From contig JAEINQ010000003.1 in assembly GCA_016342285.1 (NCBI GenBank), positions 62,001-126,000 on the forward strand: a DNA stretch of 64,000 bases, given 5' to 3'. The position numbers and the translations under genes were made by a program. The DNA comes from Desulfobacterales bacterium (GTDB lineage: Bacteria; Desulfobacterota; Desulfobacteria; Desulfobacterales; JAEINQ01). The notes under the pieces were generated by a model. That model ran no database searches. It was not told the DNA's origin and saw nothing but the letters and a program-made list of their open reading frames with translations. Shown here piece by piece: positions 1 through 10,069 of this stretch. The stretch's first letter is position 1, and every line of letters begins with the position of its first letter.

Positions 1-1
1 C

Positions 2-406
2 GAAACCCATCTCCTGGGATATTTGATGCAAAATGAACACACCATTCACCATGTAATGGTTGGCGTGAGCGGTGTCTGGTTAGGAAAAACGTTCTGCCCG
101 ACCGGTAACACACCATTTGAACCCTGGCCACGATGGAAAAAACTGCTTTTCCTGATAAAATTGGCGTTTATGTACTCACCCGCGTCTATGGTCAAAGCAT
201 TTCGAACCAGACCTATTTTCCGCACCCTAATGGTTCGCTTTATCCATTGGCCAACCGTCGAGAATGTCGACCTCGGCCAGATTGACAGGGACGTGGCCCA
301 TCTCTACGGCAAAGATAAAATTCTCAATTTTTGCCATACCATTATCCTGATCGGGAGGGACGCACAGCAGGACGGCAATGAGGACATCCATCCGCCAAAA
401 ACATAA
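2..406 (+). CDS. C-terminal part of an uncharacterised protein, truncated at window edge
   Basis: Frame open to the 5' edge of the window (ETHLLGYLMQNEHTIHHV...); family not recognised. Confidence 0.5.
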   Translation, partial: ETHLLGYLMQNEHTIHHVMVGVSGVWLGKTFCPTGNTPFEPWPRWKKLLFLIKLAFMYSPASMVKAFRTRPIFRTLMVRFIHWPTVENVDLGQIDRDVAHLYGKDKILNFCHTIILIGRDAQQDGNEDIHPPKT

Positions 407-540
407 GAACCTTATATTCGTTGGTGCCCATCCACGAATCGGTTTTTAAGTGGATACCAACGAGTTGGCTCTGACCCGGCCCAAAAGATGTGGATTTCTG
501 CTGCGAATTGATTGACTCCCCATGCGGCCAACCCGGATCC

Positions 541-1446
541 TTATCGATGCCAGGCTTCCAGTCGGGACACCTCGCCCCGTAGCCGGGTCAGCGTTCCCGG
601 ATCATTGAAGAGCTTCCGGCACAGCTGGCATTTGCTGTAAGTGATAATCTCGCGGGATTGCATGCCGGCAAAGGAGGCGATAGGGGTGATCCCCATGATC
701 CGGATGAGGTTGTACAGCCGGTCGGTTTCACTTTTGGCAAACAGCGCTTCCGGCGGTTGGTCTTTCAAGCTGCCCAGGTAAAAAAAGTCTGTTTCCGAAA
801 AGTGACTCCCCGCGTCGCAACAGGCGACCATGTCAAGATCCGGCGTCAGATAGGGGTTCATGTCGCAGCAATTGGCCTGATAGTCGGTCAATATCCGCCG
901 GCGTTTGAAAGAGGCTGCACGACCGGCATAGATGACCGGTTCGGGGAAGAAGGTGATGTCATGGTCACGTAAGAATTGTTCGTAGGGATCATCTTCCTCG
1001 GAAAAATCGGTCACAAATGAAACGAAATAATCAAGTCCGAACTTCTGGCAGCTTTGCGCGGCATTGAGTACATTCTTCCCGTTGACATGTTTCTGGTGCC
1101 ACCGAGAATAACTCAATCTCAACTGGCAAAGCCCGTTTTGTTTCAGTTGGGAAACCAGAGGATCAGAAATTTCCGGACTCTTTGCCCAAAAACTGTTGGT
1201 AACGATTCTCGTATAGATTCCGAGTTGACGGCACAGCTTCACCAACGCCGCAATTTCCTTGATGTACAAAAACGGCTCACCCGCGGAAAAGCTGATTCCG
1301 CCGACCCCGGCCCGGGCCATCTGCCCGATGATCCCCGTTGCCTCCTCAAGGTCCATCTTCCTGCCAGCAGGAAGATCTCCCGCGGCCACACAATGCTCGC
1401 AGCGGATGTTGCATCGGGTTGAGTATCCAAAAGCCAATTTTCGCAT
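541..1446 (-). CDS. Radical SAM protein
   Basis: CNIRCEHC (CxxxCxxC) motif near N-terminus at MRKLAFGYSTRCNIRCEHC; GGISFSAGEP motif; start trimmed to internal Met. Confidence 0.85.
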   Translation of the reverse strand: MRKLAFGYSTRCNIRCEHCVAAGDLPAGRKMDLEEATGIIGQMARAGVGGISFSAGEPFLYIKEIAALVKLCRQLGIYTRIVTNSFWAKSPEISDPLVSQLKQNGLCQLRLSYSRWHQKHVNGKNVLNAAQSCQKFGLDYFVSFVTDFSEEDDPYEQFLRDHDITFFPEPVIYAGRAASFKRRRILTDYQANCCDMNPYLTPDLDMVACCDAGSHFSETDFFYLGSLKDQPPEALFAKSETDRLYNLIRIMGITPIASFAGMQSREIITYSKCQLCRKLFNDPGTLTRLRGEVSRLEAWHR

Positions 1447-1664
1447 ATTTAACAATAATTCTTCAAAAGACCGAGAAGGCCGGGCTGTGACGCAAAAGCG
1501 CCGGATGCATTTGAAGTCCCGCCTTTTGGCGGAGCCGAACCCAGTCCCGAACACCGCCGCGGACGGCCATCTACGGGCATACCGTTGTAATCGCTAAAAA
1601 AAGCACACACTGGCTGGCGCCAAATCCGCCTTGCAAGCTCCAGGTAGAATGTTGAAACAAAGGT

Positions 1665-2303
1665 CTATGTGAGAACCCGGAAAACGAAAACATTGTGCTT
1701 GATCTCAGGGTCCTCGTAAGGCAGGGCAGCATAGGCGGGCGTTTTTTCGACCCGCTCCCAGTGCCCCTCAGCCGCCAGGGCGTCGAACTTGGCCTTAAAG
1801 CCGTCGTCAAGATAAACGACGTCGCGCAGGCTAAAGACAATGAATCCGCCAGGTGCCACGACCCGAACCAGTTCGTCGAAACCAGCGGCCGGTGCATGCC
1901 CGGCTGTGAACACGCCCACGGACAGACAGGCCGCGAAATGATTGTCCGGGAAGTCCAGATGCTCGCCCAGCAACATCTGCCGCAGTTCCCCATAGGCCCC
2001 TGTCTTTTGGGCCTTGGCCAGCATGCCGGCCGACAGATCGATTCCCATCAGATTCCCATAACCCATGATCATAAGCAACTCGCCGATCTGGCCGGTGCCG
2101 GCCCCGGCGTCGAGCACCCGAGCCTCCCGGCTTGGCACATAGCGTCCGAACAAGCCGACAGCCACGGCCGGGCTCTTCCAACCAAAACCGGTGACGTGGG
2201 CGTCATAATCATCAGCCCACTCATCATAGGCGACCTCAAGTTCTTCGTTGGAAGTGGCGGCATACACTTTCTTTAAGATACGGCTGCTGGCTGGATCTAA
2301 CAT
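1665..2303 (-). CDS. Class I SAM-dependent methyltransferase
   Basis: VLDAGAGTGQIGELL SAM-binding motif; MLDPASSRILKKVYAA start preferred (GGAGAC upstream). Confidence 0.85.
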   Translation of the reverse strand: MLDPASSRILKKVYAATSNEELEVAYDEWADDYDAHVTGFGWKSPAVAVGLFGRYVPSREARVLDAGAGTGQIGELLMIMGYGNLMGIDLSAGMLAKAQKTGAYGELRQMLLGEHLDFPDNHFAACLSVGVFTAGHAPAAGFDELVRVVAPGGFIVFSLRDVVYLDDGFKAKFDALAAEGHWERVEKTPAYAALPYEDPEIKHNVFVFRVLT

Positions 2304-2602
2304 ACAGTCTCCTTTCGACGAGTTCACTTTTGCCCCGTTGTGATAATTTCCCGGCACGGACCCTGACCGTCCGGCGAGGGGACCCTAATGCTTTCGTAAG
2401 ATGCGCCGATTGTCAAGGCATCCGGGAAACCAAAGGGCCGAGGCCCTGGAGCTTGCGCAGGTGGTTCAACGATCAATCTTCCAGAAGATAAAAGCGGTTC
2501 AACGGGAGTCAACGACAGAAGAGGGAAACTCGTAAAAAATTGAAAATTGGTGATCAAGCCAAGACAACCCTAAGCAACAGCAGCGATATTTCTACCAGCC
2601 GG

Positions 2603-4276
2603 CTAAACCACCTTTCGAACCCGGACCTGCCGGCCGTCGAGCCTGGCGTTTTTCATGGAATCGTTAACAATCGCCGCGGCACTGTTGTTGACTTCAAAAA
2701 AAGAAGAATCCTGATTCAGGTTGATGGCGCCGATCATGTTCGACCGGATGCCGGATTTTTCACAGATAAAGCGGACAATGGTTCCTTCGTTGATCTTATC
2801 CAGACGACCGAAGTTGATCAGAAAACGCTGGGTCTTGATGGCCTTGAACTTGCCGTTGGGTTTGCCGCTGGTTTTTCCGACGGGACTTCCTTTGGCTCTT
2901 CCGACGGGGCTGTTTTTTGCTCGAACCGATACGGCCGGTTTCTTGTCGCCGATCTCAATATTGATGTCGCCGGTCTTTTGGTAATATTCCAGGAAACGAT
3001 TAAACTCCGCCGATATGAACCGATTGATCAACTCTTCTTTGTCAAATTTTTCCAGTGCATCATAGACCGCGGGAAGATACGCTTCGATCTCCTTGCGGTT
3101 CACATCGGTGTTTGCAATTTTTTCCACGAGGCCGAGAAGCTGCTTTTGGCAGATATCCTTGCCATCGGGAATTTTTCCGAAATTGAATCGGATGTTGTTC
3201 ATCTGTTCCACCCTGCGGACTTTATACATCTCTTTTTTGTTGACAAGGACCACGGATGTGCCGGATTTCCCGGCCCGGGCGGTCCGGCCGCTGCGATGGG
3301 TGTATGTCTCTGTTTCGTCCGGCAGGTTGTAGTTGATCACGTGGGTGATGTCATCCACGTCGAGCCCCCGCGCGGCGACATCGGTGGCCACAAGGATTTG
3401 AACGGAACCGCTTCTAAATTTTCGCATGACATAATCCCGCTGGTCCTGGGAGAGATCCCCATGGAGGGCTTCGGCCTGGTAGCCGTCGCCAACAAGCGAT
3501 TCAGCCACGGTGCGGGTTTCGTTTCGTGTCCGGCAAAAAACGAGCCCAAACATGTCCGGGGTAAAGTCTATGATCCTTCTAAGCGCCGGGTACCGATGCT
3601 TTTCCAAAATCACATAACCGGTGTGCGTGATGTTTTTAGGGCTCTGGTTCTTGCCCCCCACGGTGACCTCCAGGGGTTTGGTCAGGTATTTCCGGGCAAT
3701 GGCCGCAACGCCCGACGGCATGGTGGCGGAAAAGAGCCAGATTCGCTTCTCTTTGGGCATATGACCCAGAATGGCGTCGATATCCTCTTGAAACCCCATG
3801 TTCAGCATCTCATCGGCCTCGTCCAGTACCACATGGGAAATGCAGGAGGGCTTGACCACCCGCCGGTTAATCAGATCGAGCAGGCGGCCCGGGGTGGCAA
3901 CGACAATCTGCGCACCGGCCTTGATGCGGTTGATCTGATGGACGATGCTGGCGCCGCCGTAAACGGCCACCACAGCCATTTTTTGAATGTTCTTTGAAAA
4001 TTTGACCATATCGGCCGTAATCTGCATGCACAATTCCCGGGTGGGACAGATGATGATTCCCTGGGGCTGGCGGATGGCCGGAGCCATCAACTGGATCAGC
4101 GGAAGGCCGAATGCACAAGTCTTGCCGGTCCCGGTCTGGGCCAGTCCCACAAAATCCCTGTCATTGGCGAGCAGAGCCGGAATGGCTTTTTTCTGGATCG
4201 GCATCGGCGCGGCAAACCCTAGTTCCGTCACCGCTGTTACCAATTCTTCCTTGAGACCTAATAACTTGAAACTCAT
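2603..4276 (-). CDS. DEAD-box ATP-dependent RNA helicase (DeaD/CsdA-like)
   Basis: AQTGTGKT, PTREL, DEAD, SAT, and HRSGRTARAG motifs; C-terminal DbpA-like RNA-binding region. Confidence 0.95.
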   Translation of the reverse strand: MSFKLLGLKEELVTAVTELGFAAPMPIQKKAIPALLANDRDFVGLAQTGTGKTCAFGLPLIQLMAPAIRQPQGIIICPTRELCMQITADMVKFSKNIQKMAVVAVYGGASIVHQINRIKAGAQIVVATPGRLLDLINRRVVKPSCISHVVLDEADEMLNMGFQEDIDAILGHMPKEKRIWLFSATMPSGVAAIARKYLTKPLEVTVGGKNQSPKNITHTGYVILEKHRYPALRRIIDFTPDMFGLVFCRTRNETRTVAESLVGDGYQAEALHGDLSQDQRDYVMRKFRSGSVQILVATDVAARGLDVDDITHVINYNLPDETETYTHRSGRTARAGKSGTSVVLVNKKEMYKVRRVEQMNNIRFNFGKIPDGKDICQKQLLGLVEKIANTDVNRKEIEAYLPAVYDALEKFDKEELINRFISAEFNRFLEYYQKTGDINIEIGDKKPAVSVRAKNSPVGRAKGSPVGKTSGKPNGKFKAIKTQRFLINFGRLDKINEGTIVRFICEKSGIRSNMIGAINLNQDSSFFEVNNSAAAIVNDSMKNARLDGRQVRVRKVV

Positions 4277-4471
4277 ATACTTTTTCCTCGAAAAAAGAAC
4301 CGGAAGCATATCCATTGAGAGCTTCCGGTGCTTATGGTTTGGCCTTAAAACCGTTTGCCTGACAGGGGGATCTACAAAACCTGAAACAGCGGCACTGTCG
4401 TGCCCTTTGGTGCTCCCACTGGCGGAATCACCAAAGCCACCTCAGTTTACGGGTGGTTCGCGTTATGGGCC

Positions 4472-4506
4472 AAATAAAAAACCGCCCGGGCATATCCGGA
4501 CGGCGG
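4472..4506 (-). terminator. Rho-independent terminator-like hairpin in the leader of the DEAD-box helicase gene (candidate attenuator)
   Basis: Minus strand CCGCCGTCCGGATATGCCCGGGCGGTTTTTTATTT. Confidence 0.65.
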
Positions 4507-4600
4507 CGAAGGGCTTAAAAAAAGCCAATATAAACTAGTTTCCATTACGTGTACACAGATTTTACCCGTTTGGCAATCTTTTAGTTGGTTTCCGCCCGTG

Positions 4601-5019
4601 GTAAAGAATCCTGGCCCAGAGGACCAGGCTTTGGCTTGCCCCTATAAGGGGCTGCGATACTGCGCTTCCGGTTCGAAATGCCTAAATTTGACAGTCCCGT
4701 AAAAAGCCGAAAACCAACTTTTTCCGTCATTCCCGCGCAGGCGGGAATCCAGTCATTTCAAATGGTTCTGGATGCCTGCCTTCGCAGGCATGACGAGATT
4801 TGGGACTTTTTACGCTTTCATCAAATTTAAGGAATTCTGCCATATCTTAGCTTAAAAAGCCGGAGCGAAGCGACGCCTCAACTCTTGTCAGCCTTTTCTT
4901 TTGGCGAATTAGGCATTTCAAACTTTAGTGCATTTTAGGCATTAGCCAACAATTGAAATGGCATAGCCAATGGACTCTGGTCATGCCCTGAAGGCATGGA
5001 ATTCTATGACGAATTAAAC
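4601..5019 (+). repeat. Family-1 BIME-like intergenic repeat, copy A (interrupted by an inserted element)
   Basis: GTAAAGAATCCTGGCCCAGAGGACCAGG left hairpin; GCATAGCCAATGGACTCTGGTCATGCCCTGAAGGCATGG right hairpin; internal TGCCTAAA / TTTAGGCA stem. Confidence 0.8.
4690..4822 (+). mobile_element. MITE-like element inserted in repeat copy A, flanked by AAATTT direct repeats
   Basis: GACAGTCCCGTAAAAAG...CTTTTTACGCTTTCATC ends; AAATTT at 4684-4689 and 4823-4828; core of GTCATTCCCGCG/GGCGGGAATCCAG-type palindromes. Confidence 0.7.
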
Positions 5020-5177
5020 AAACCTTTCGTGGATGGATACCCGTCAGGGGATGGGTGAACGCCGGTTTCCCGGGTTTGACCCATTCACCTGTTGCACCAT
5101 CGCGCGCCGCCCCCGAATCCATGCACCCGGACGGAAAACGGCATTGAATTTGCCGGTTTCGGTGGTATAAAACATTC

Positions 5178-6980
5178 ATGAACGAACACACGGTCCTCTC
5201 ACTGTCGACGATTCTTATCACCGGCATGGCCTGCCAATGGATTGCCTGGCGGGCCAAGCTGCCGGCCATCATTTTCCTGCTGCTCAGCGGCATTGTTGCC
5301 GGCCCGGTAATGGGTTGGCTGAACCCGGACCGGCTGCTGGGCGACCTCCTTTTCCCCTTTGTATCCCTGGCCGTTGCCGTTATTTTGTTCGAAGGCAGCC
5401 TGACCTTGAAATTCCAGGAAATCCCAGGGCTGGAACGGGTGATCCGCAACATGATCACCTTCGGGATGCTCGTCACCTGGATGATCGCGGCCCTTGCGAC
5501 GCGGTGGCTGCTCCATTTCTCATGGGAAGTCGCCTTTTTGTTCGGCGCCCTAATGGTGGTGACCGGGCCGACCGTGATCGTTCCCATGCTTCGAACGGTC
5601 AGGCCCAATGAAAACGTGGCCAATATCCTCAAATGGGAAGGCATCCTCATCGATCCCATCGGGGCCACCATGGCGGTGCTGGTTTATGAAATCATCATTT
5701 CCGGAGGGACGACAAGCGGGTTCGGTGCCGGGATGCTGGTCTTTGGAAAAAGCCTGGTCGTCGGTCTCGTTCTTGGCGGTGCCGGCGGACAGTCTTTCGG
5801 CGTTGTTCTAAGGCGTTACTGGATTCCGCAATACCTTCAAAGCTTTGCCGCATTGTCCCTGGCCTGCGGCGTATTTGCCACATCCAACGCGTTGGTACCC
5901 GAATCAGGGCTGCTCGCCGTAACGGTGATGGGCGTCTGGCTGGCCAACATGCGGGGGGTTGAACTGGATGAAATCCTCGACTTCAAGGAAAATTTGAGCG
6001 TCCTTTTCATCTCCATGCTGTTTATCCTCCTGGCGGCCCGCCTGGATCTTGACACCCTGCTGGGGCTCGGATGGCCGGCGCTGGCGGTCTTTGCCTTCAT
6101 TCAATTTCTGGCCCGACCGCTCAATGCCCAGATTTCCGCCCTGGGCTCCAAACTCTCCATGGCCGAACGTCACCTGCTGGCATGGATCGCGCCACGGGGC
6201 ATCATCGCCGCGGCCATATCCGCCCTCTTCGCCATCAAGCTGGAAGCCATCGGCTATGCTGAAGCATCCAGAATGGTTCCGTTGACGTTTATGGTGATTA
6301 TCGGAACGGTTCTGCTGCAGAGCGCCACGGCCGGACCCATTGCCAAGTGGCTCAAGGTCGCCGAGCCCGAACCCAAAGGCTTCCTCATCATCGGTGCCAA
6401 TGCCGTCTCACGAGCCATCGGAGGCGGGTTGGTGGCCAACGGGTTCAGGGTGCTCCTCGCCGACCAGGACTGGAATCATATCAAGGCCGCCAAAATGGAA
6501 GGGCTGCCCACCTATTATGGCAATCCGGTCTCCGAACATGCCGAACGCAACCTTCGTCTGGTCGGCATCGGACGGGTTCTGGCGTTGACACCCAACGTCG
6601 AACTCAATGTCCTGGCCGCCCAGCATTTCCGGTTGGAATTCGGCGCCAACAATCTATACACGATCCGGAACCGGCGGCTGGAAAATGGCGGTGATGATCG
6701 CAGATCCGCTTTTAAACACGGCGGACAGCCCCTATTCCGGGAGCCGATCATCTACAATGACCTGGCCGAAAGACTGGCTGGCGGCGCGGAGGTCAAAACC
6801 ACCCTGCTGACCGAAAAGTTTCCCTTTGACAGCTTCCTGGGCCAAAAAGAAGAAAACCGCCTGGCGCTGTTTGCCATCGATCCCAACGAACGCATCCACG
6901 CCTTTACCGCGGAAACCGATTTCTCACCGGAAGCCGGATGGAAAATCATCGGTCTAAGTAAAACCGACGAACCCCATTGA
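5178..6980 (+). CDS. Cation:proton antiporter (CPA family) with TrkA-N-like cytosolic domain
   Basis: Multi-TM Na_H_Exchanger-like N-terminus followed by GFLIIGANAVSRAIGGGLVANGFRVLLADQD Rossmann domain. Confidence 0.9.
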   Translation: MNEHTVLSLSTILITGMACQWIAWRAKLPAIIFLLLSGIVAGPVMGWLNPDRLLGDLLFPFVSLAVAVILFEGSLTLKFQEIPGLERVIRNMITFGMLVTWMIAALATRWLLHFSWEVAFLFGALMVVTGPTVIVPMLRTVRPNENVANILKWEGILIDPIGATMAVLVYEIIISGGTTSGFGAGMLVFGKSLVVGLVLGGAGGQSFGVVLRRYWIPQYLQSFAALSLACGVFATSNALVPESGLLAVTVMGVWLANMRGVELDEILDFKENLSVLFISMLFILLAARLDLDTLLGLGWPALAVFAFIQFLARPLNAQISALGSKLSMAERHLLAWIAPRGIIAAAISALFAIKLEAIGYAEASRMVPLTFMVIIGTVLLQSATAGPIAKWLKVAEPEPKGFLIIGANAVSRAIGGGLVANGFRVLLADQDWNHIKAAKMEGLPTYYGNPVSEHAERNLRLVGIGRVLALTPNVELNVLAAQHFRLEFGANNLYTIRNRRLENGGDDRRSAFKHGGQPLFREPIIYNDLAERLAGGAEVKTTLLTEKFPFDSFLGQKEENRLALFAIDPNERIHAFTAETDFSPEAGWKIIGLSKTDEPH

Positions 6981-7006
6981 GTCTTTTTACCCAATAGAGG
7001 AGACCC

Positions 7007-7780
7007 ATGAAATCGACCACCCGGACTTTTGAAAATGCCGCGGGCATCACACTGGCGGCCCGGATCGACATGCCCCTGGACGGGGCGCCGGAGGCTTTTG
7101 CCCTATTCGCCCATTGCTTTACCTGCGGCAAGGATTTTAAGGCCGCGGCCAACATCAGCCGGGCATTGACCCGTGACCGGATTGCCGTATTGCGTTTTGA
7201 CTTTACGGGACTGGGGGAAAGCGGCGGCAACTTTGCCGACACCACCTTCAGTTCCAATGTTGGAGACCTTGTGGATGCCGCGGCTTTTCTGGCCCAGACC
7301 TACGAAGCCCCCCGGATTCTCATCGGCCACTCACTGGGCGGTGCCGCCGTCCTGCAGGCGGCAGCCGACATCCCTTCGGCCAGGGCGGTGGTAACCATCG
7401 GCGCACCCGCCGACCCCGGTCATGTGAAACAGCATCTGGCCGGGGCCACGGAGGAACTGCTCCGCCAGGGCGAGGCCGATGTCGAACTGGCAGGCCGACG
7501 GTTTCGCATCAAAAAAGCGTTTCTCGATGACCTGGACGCCACCCATATGGTCCAAACCATCGGCGGTCTCGGGCGGGCACTTCTGGTGATGCACGCGCCT
7601 CTGGATACGATCGTCGGCATTGAAAACGCCACCCGAATATTTTCATCCGCCAAACACCCCAAGAGTTTCGTTTCACTCGACCGGGCGGACCATCTACTCT
7701 CTGCCGCCGCCGACTCCCAATATGCCGGGGCACTGATCGCCGTATGGTCCCGAAAATATCTGCCGTCAAAGAAGGTCTGA
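7007..7780 (+). CDS. Alpha/beta hydrolase
   Basis: GHSLGG nucleophile elbow; HCFTCGKDFKAA motif typical of the hydrolases often linked to OsmC domains. Confidence 0.85.
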   Translation: MKSTTRTFENAAGITLAARIDMPLDGAPEAFALFAHCFTCGKDFKAAANISRALTRDRIAVLRFDFTGLGESGGNFADTTFSSNVGDLVDAAAFLAQTYEAPRILIGHSLGGAAVLQAAADIPSARAVVTIGAPADPGHVKQHLAGATEELLRQGEADVELAGRRFRIKKAFLDDLDATHMVQTIGGLGRALLVMHAPLDTIVGIENATRIFSSAKHPKSFVSLDRADHLLSAAADSQYAGALIAVWSRKYLPSKKV

Positions 7781-7812
7781 CCGGCTCGATAGGCCGACGG
7801 CAGGAAACCGGA

Positions 7813-8514
7813 TCAGGGGGCCATGGATCGTGGCGCCGTTCGGAGTTGACCGACTTCGGCGATGAGTTCATCGGTGGTCACCTGCCGGCAGTAGCCCTTC
7901 ATCGACCGAAGCGATGCGTCGTGCCGCTCCTGGCTGTGGGTGGCACAGGCATCGGTGACCAGTGTCACTAGAAACCCCCGGTCACAGGCATCTCTCACAG
8001 CGCTTTCAATGCACTGGTCGGTTAGCAGCCCGGCGGTTACCAGACAGTCGATTTCAAGATTTCGCAGCAGATAGTCGATATTGGTGGAGTTGAACACGCT
8101 GGAAGACCCTTTGGCAATGACGATCTCGTCTCCAATGGGTGAGATGTCATGGGGAATTTTTGCGCCAGGGGAACCCTTGGGTACAAGAAAGCCGCTGATC
8201 TTGTAGTCCAGGCCGCGTTCGCGGCCATTGCGGGTCAGGCTCTCGATCACCGTAAAGAGAACCTCGACCCCCGCCTGCCGGAACGACCGTTGAAGCCGCC
8301 CGATATTGGGCAACACGTGGTTTTCGACCCGGTCGAAGTAATACCGCATGTCGGCGGGGATATTTTCAGGGTCAATGTGCGCCCACCCGCCCTGACCGGG
8401 GAAAACAAAGTGTTGCTGGACGTCGATAATCAACATGGCCGTTCGGTCGAGATGTATCGGCCGATTCCGAGTCAACCCGCCCGATCCGTCCGCGGCTGCC
8501 GCAATCTTGGTCAT
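7813..8514 (-). CDS. Isochorismatase-family cysteine hydrolase
   Basis: LIIDVQQHF, TDQCIESAVRDACDRGF catalytic motifs. Confidence 0.88.
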   Translation of the reverse strand: MTKIAAAADGSGGLTRNRPIHLDRTAMLIIDVQQHFVFPGQGGWAHIDPENIPADMRYYFDRVENHVLPNIGRLQRSFRQAGVEVLFTVIESLTRNGRERGLDYKISGFLVPKGSPGAKIPHDISPIGDEIVIAKGSSSVFNSTNIDYLLRNLEIDCLVTAGLLTDQCIESAVRDACDRGFLVTLVTDACATHSQERHDASLRSMKGYCRQVTTDELIAEVGQLRTAPRSMAP

Positions 8515-8586
8515 GATTAATCAATGCTCTCAAGTATTGATGTTTGGCTCTTCGCTGTTTCATATGGGTAAAATTGTTCCCGCCAC

Positions 8587-8784
8587 GGCCAGGAGGATGC
8601 CGGCTCGCGGCTCGGAACTGTCTGAGCCGCTTAGGGCCCGTTACCCCGGACAGAAACCCGTCCGGCCCCAAATGCTTCTTAACAATTCACAATATCAGCC
8701 TTTTCTATTGAAAGAAGGCGCTGTCCGGGGTTACGGTCGCTTAGCGGCGAGTTTTTCGGGCCGCGATCCGGCACCCTCCTGGCC
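8587..8784. repeat. Long imperfect inverted repeat (~65-bp arms)
   Basis: 8587-8653 GGCCAGGAGGATGCCGG...ACCCCGGACAG pairs with 8721-8784 CTGTCCGGGGTTACGG...CCGGCACCCTCCTGGCC. Confidence 0.85.
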
Positions 8785-8853
8785 CCCACACAAAATAGCG
8801 AGGAACCTGATGTTTTTCTCGTTTTTCATCCGGATAAAAAACCGTTTCGCTGG

Positions 8854-10032
8854 TCAGTATCCCAGCACCCTGGCGCCATTTGAAAAGTATTCTTCGATGC
8901 TGTTTTCAGTCGCACCCATGGCCTGCAGGGAAAGCGCCGCCATACGGGCACAGCCGTCCAAAGCGGTCATTTGGTTCAAACCGGGTTCCGCCGCGATGGC
9001 CTGATACACCCGAATGGCCTTTTGAACGTATATATTGTCCGGGTCTTCGTTGGCCAGGGACGAGAGCATCTTCTCCGGATCCGCCAGACCAACGGGATAG
9101 TCGGAGGCATGGATCAGTTTGCGCCGGCAATGGTCGTCCTCCATCAATTCGGCGACCGTCCCGATAAAATTGTAATCCGTAGAAAAGGCGCCGGCAATGT
9201 CGGCGTAGACATTGGGGTATTTTTGCATGGCCGCTTTGACTTCCCTGTATTGATTGGGTTTTCCCCCATGGGCCTTCTGGTAGCTGGGATCGTAGCCCGA
9301 ATGTGCCAGGATCACCGTCACCCCGGTCTCGATTAACGGAACCAATTTGGCGACATCGCCGCCGTGTTCCATGAAATACTGGAATTCAATGTCTTTAACG
9401 ACCTCTTCCAGCCCGGTATGAACCATGACCGGGATATTACAGCCGGCCAGCCGATCATAAAAAGCCAGCAGCTTTTGTCGATAGGGCATCTCGTTGCCTT
9501 CAGAATCGATCCCATCGGCGTGAAACAGGCCCACGGACGGAAAAAGCTTGAAAATAATCTTCCCCCCATTGGGCAGTTTCTTCGATTCCGCCATGAGTTC
9601 TTCCAGCCTGGGTTCTGCGTCATCGGCAAGGGGGTTGATGGAAATCCCCGGGATGATCTTTGCATTGTCCCGCGCCAGGGCCATCACCGCCCGGTTGGAA
9701 ACGTAAAGGGGCGTGTTGGCATAATCCGGTTTTCCATCGGTAACGACCGGCGGAAACGCCAAAACCACCAGCTTTTCGATTCGCCGGGACGTTTTGAGTT
9801 GTTTGTTAATATCGGCTTTGTTGTTGACCAGATCCAGGCCCAACCGGCTGAGAAGCAGCCCCACCTTGAACTGGAGGGCCATTCCGGCTTCTTCCGCCAG
9901 AGAGTTGAAATACGCCCGGTCTTTCATCCAGTACAGGGGATGGTAGCCCGGCGGCAGGGAGAAGGGATCGCGAAAAGGGCAAGGGTTATGGCCGCCGAGA
10001 TGTGAATGAAAATCAATGGCAGGAAGGTGCAT
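8854..10032 (-). CDS. Amidohydrolase (Amidohydro_2-like TIM barrel)
   Basis: IDFHSHLGGH metal motif, MVHTGLEE, ASDYPVGL. Confidence 0.85.
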   Translation of the reverse strand: MHLPAIDFHSHLGGHNPCPFRDPFSLPPGYHPLYWMKDRAYFNSLAEEAGMALQFKVGLLLSRLGLDLVNNKADINKQLKTSRRIEKLVVLAFPPVVTDGKPDYANTPLYVSNRAVMALARDNAKIIPGISINPLADDAEPRLEELMAESKKLPNGGKIIFKLFPSVGLFHADGIDSEGNEMPYRQKLLAFYDRLAGCNIPVMVHTGLEEVVKDIEFQYFMEHGGDVAKLVPLIETGVTVILAHSGYDPSYQKAHGGKPNQYREVKAAMQKYPNVYADIAGAFSTDYNFIGTVAELMEDDHCRRKLIHASDYPVGLADPEKMLSSLANEDPDNIYVQKAIRVYQAIAAEPGLNQMTALDGCARMAALSLQAMGATENSIEEYFSNGARVLGY

Positions 10033-10069
10033 TTATCACTCCTCTCATCGGTATCCGGGGTTGGGGCGA

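Noticed and set aside
2540-3997. 485-aa plus-strand ORF
   Set aside because: Fully antisense to the DEAD-box helicase, which has intact motifs; long shadow ORFs are expected in GC-rich sequence.
4720-4800. Possible CRISPR-like repeat (GTCATTCCCGCGCAGGCGGGAATCC)
   Set aside because: Only an inverted pair within a MITE-like element; no regularly spaced direct repeats and no cas genes.
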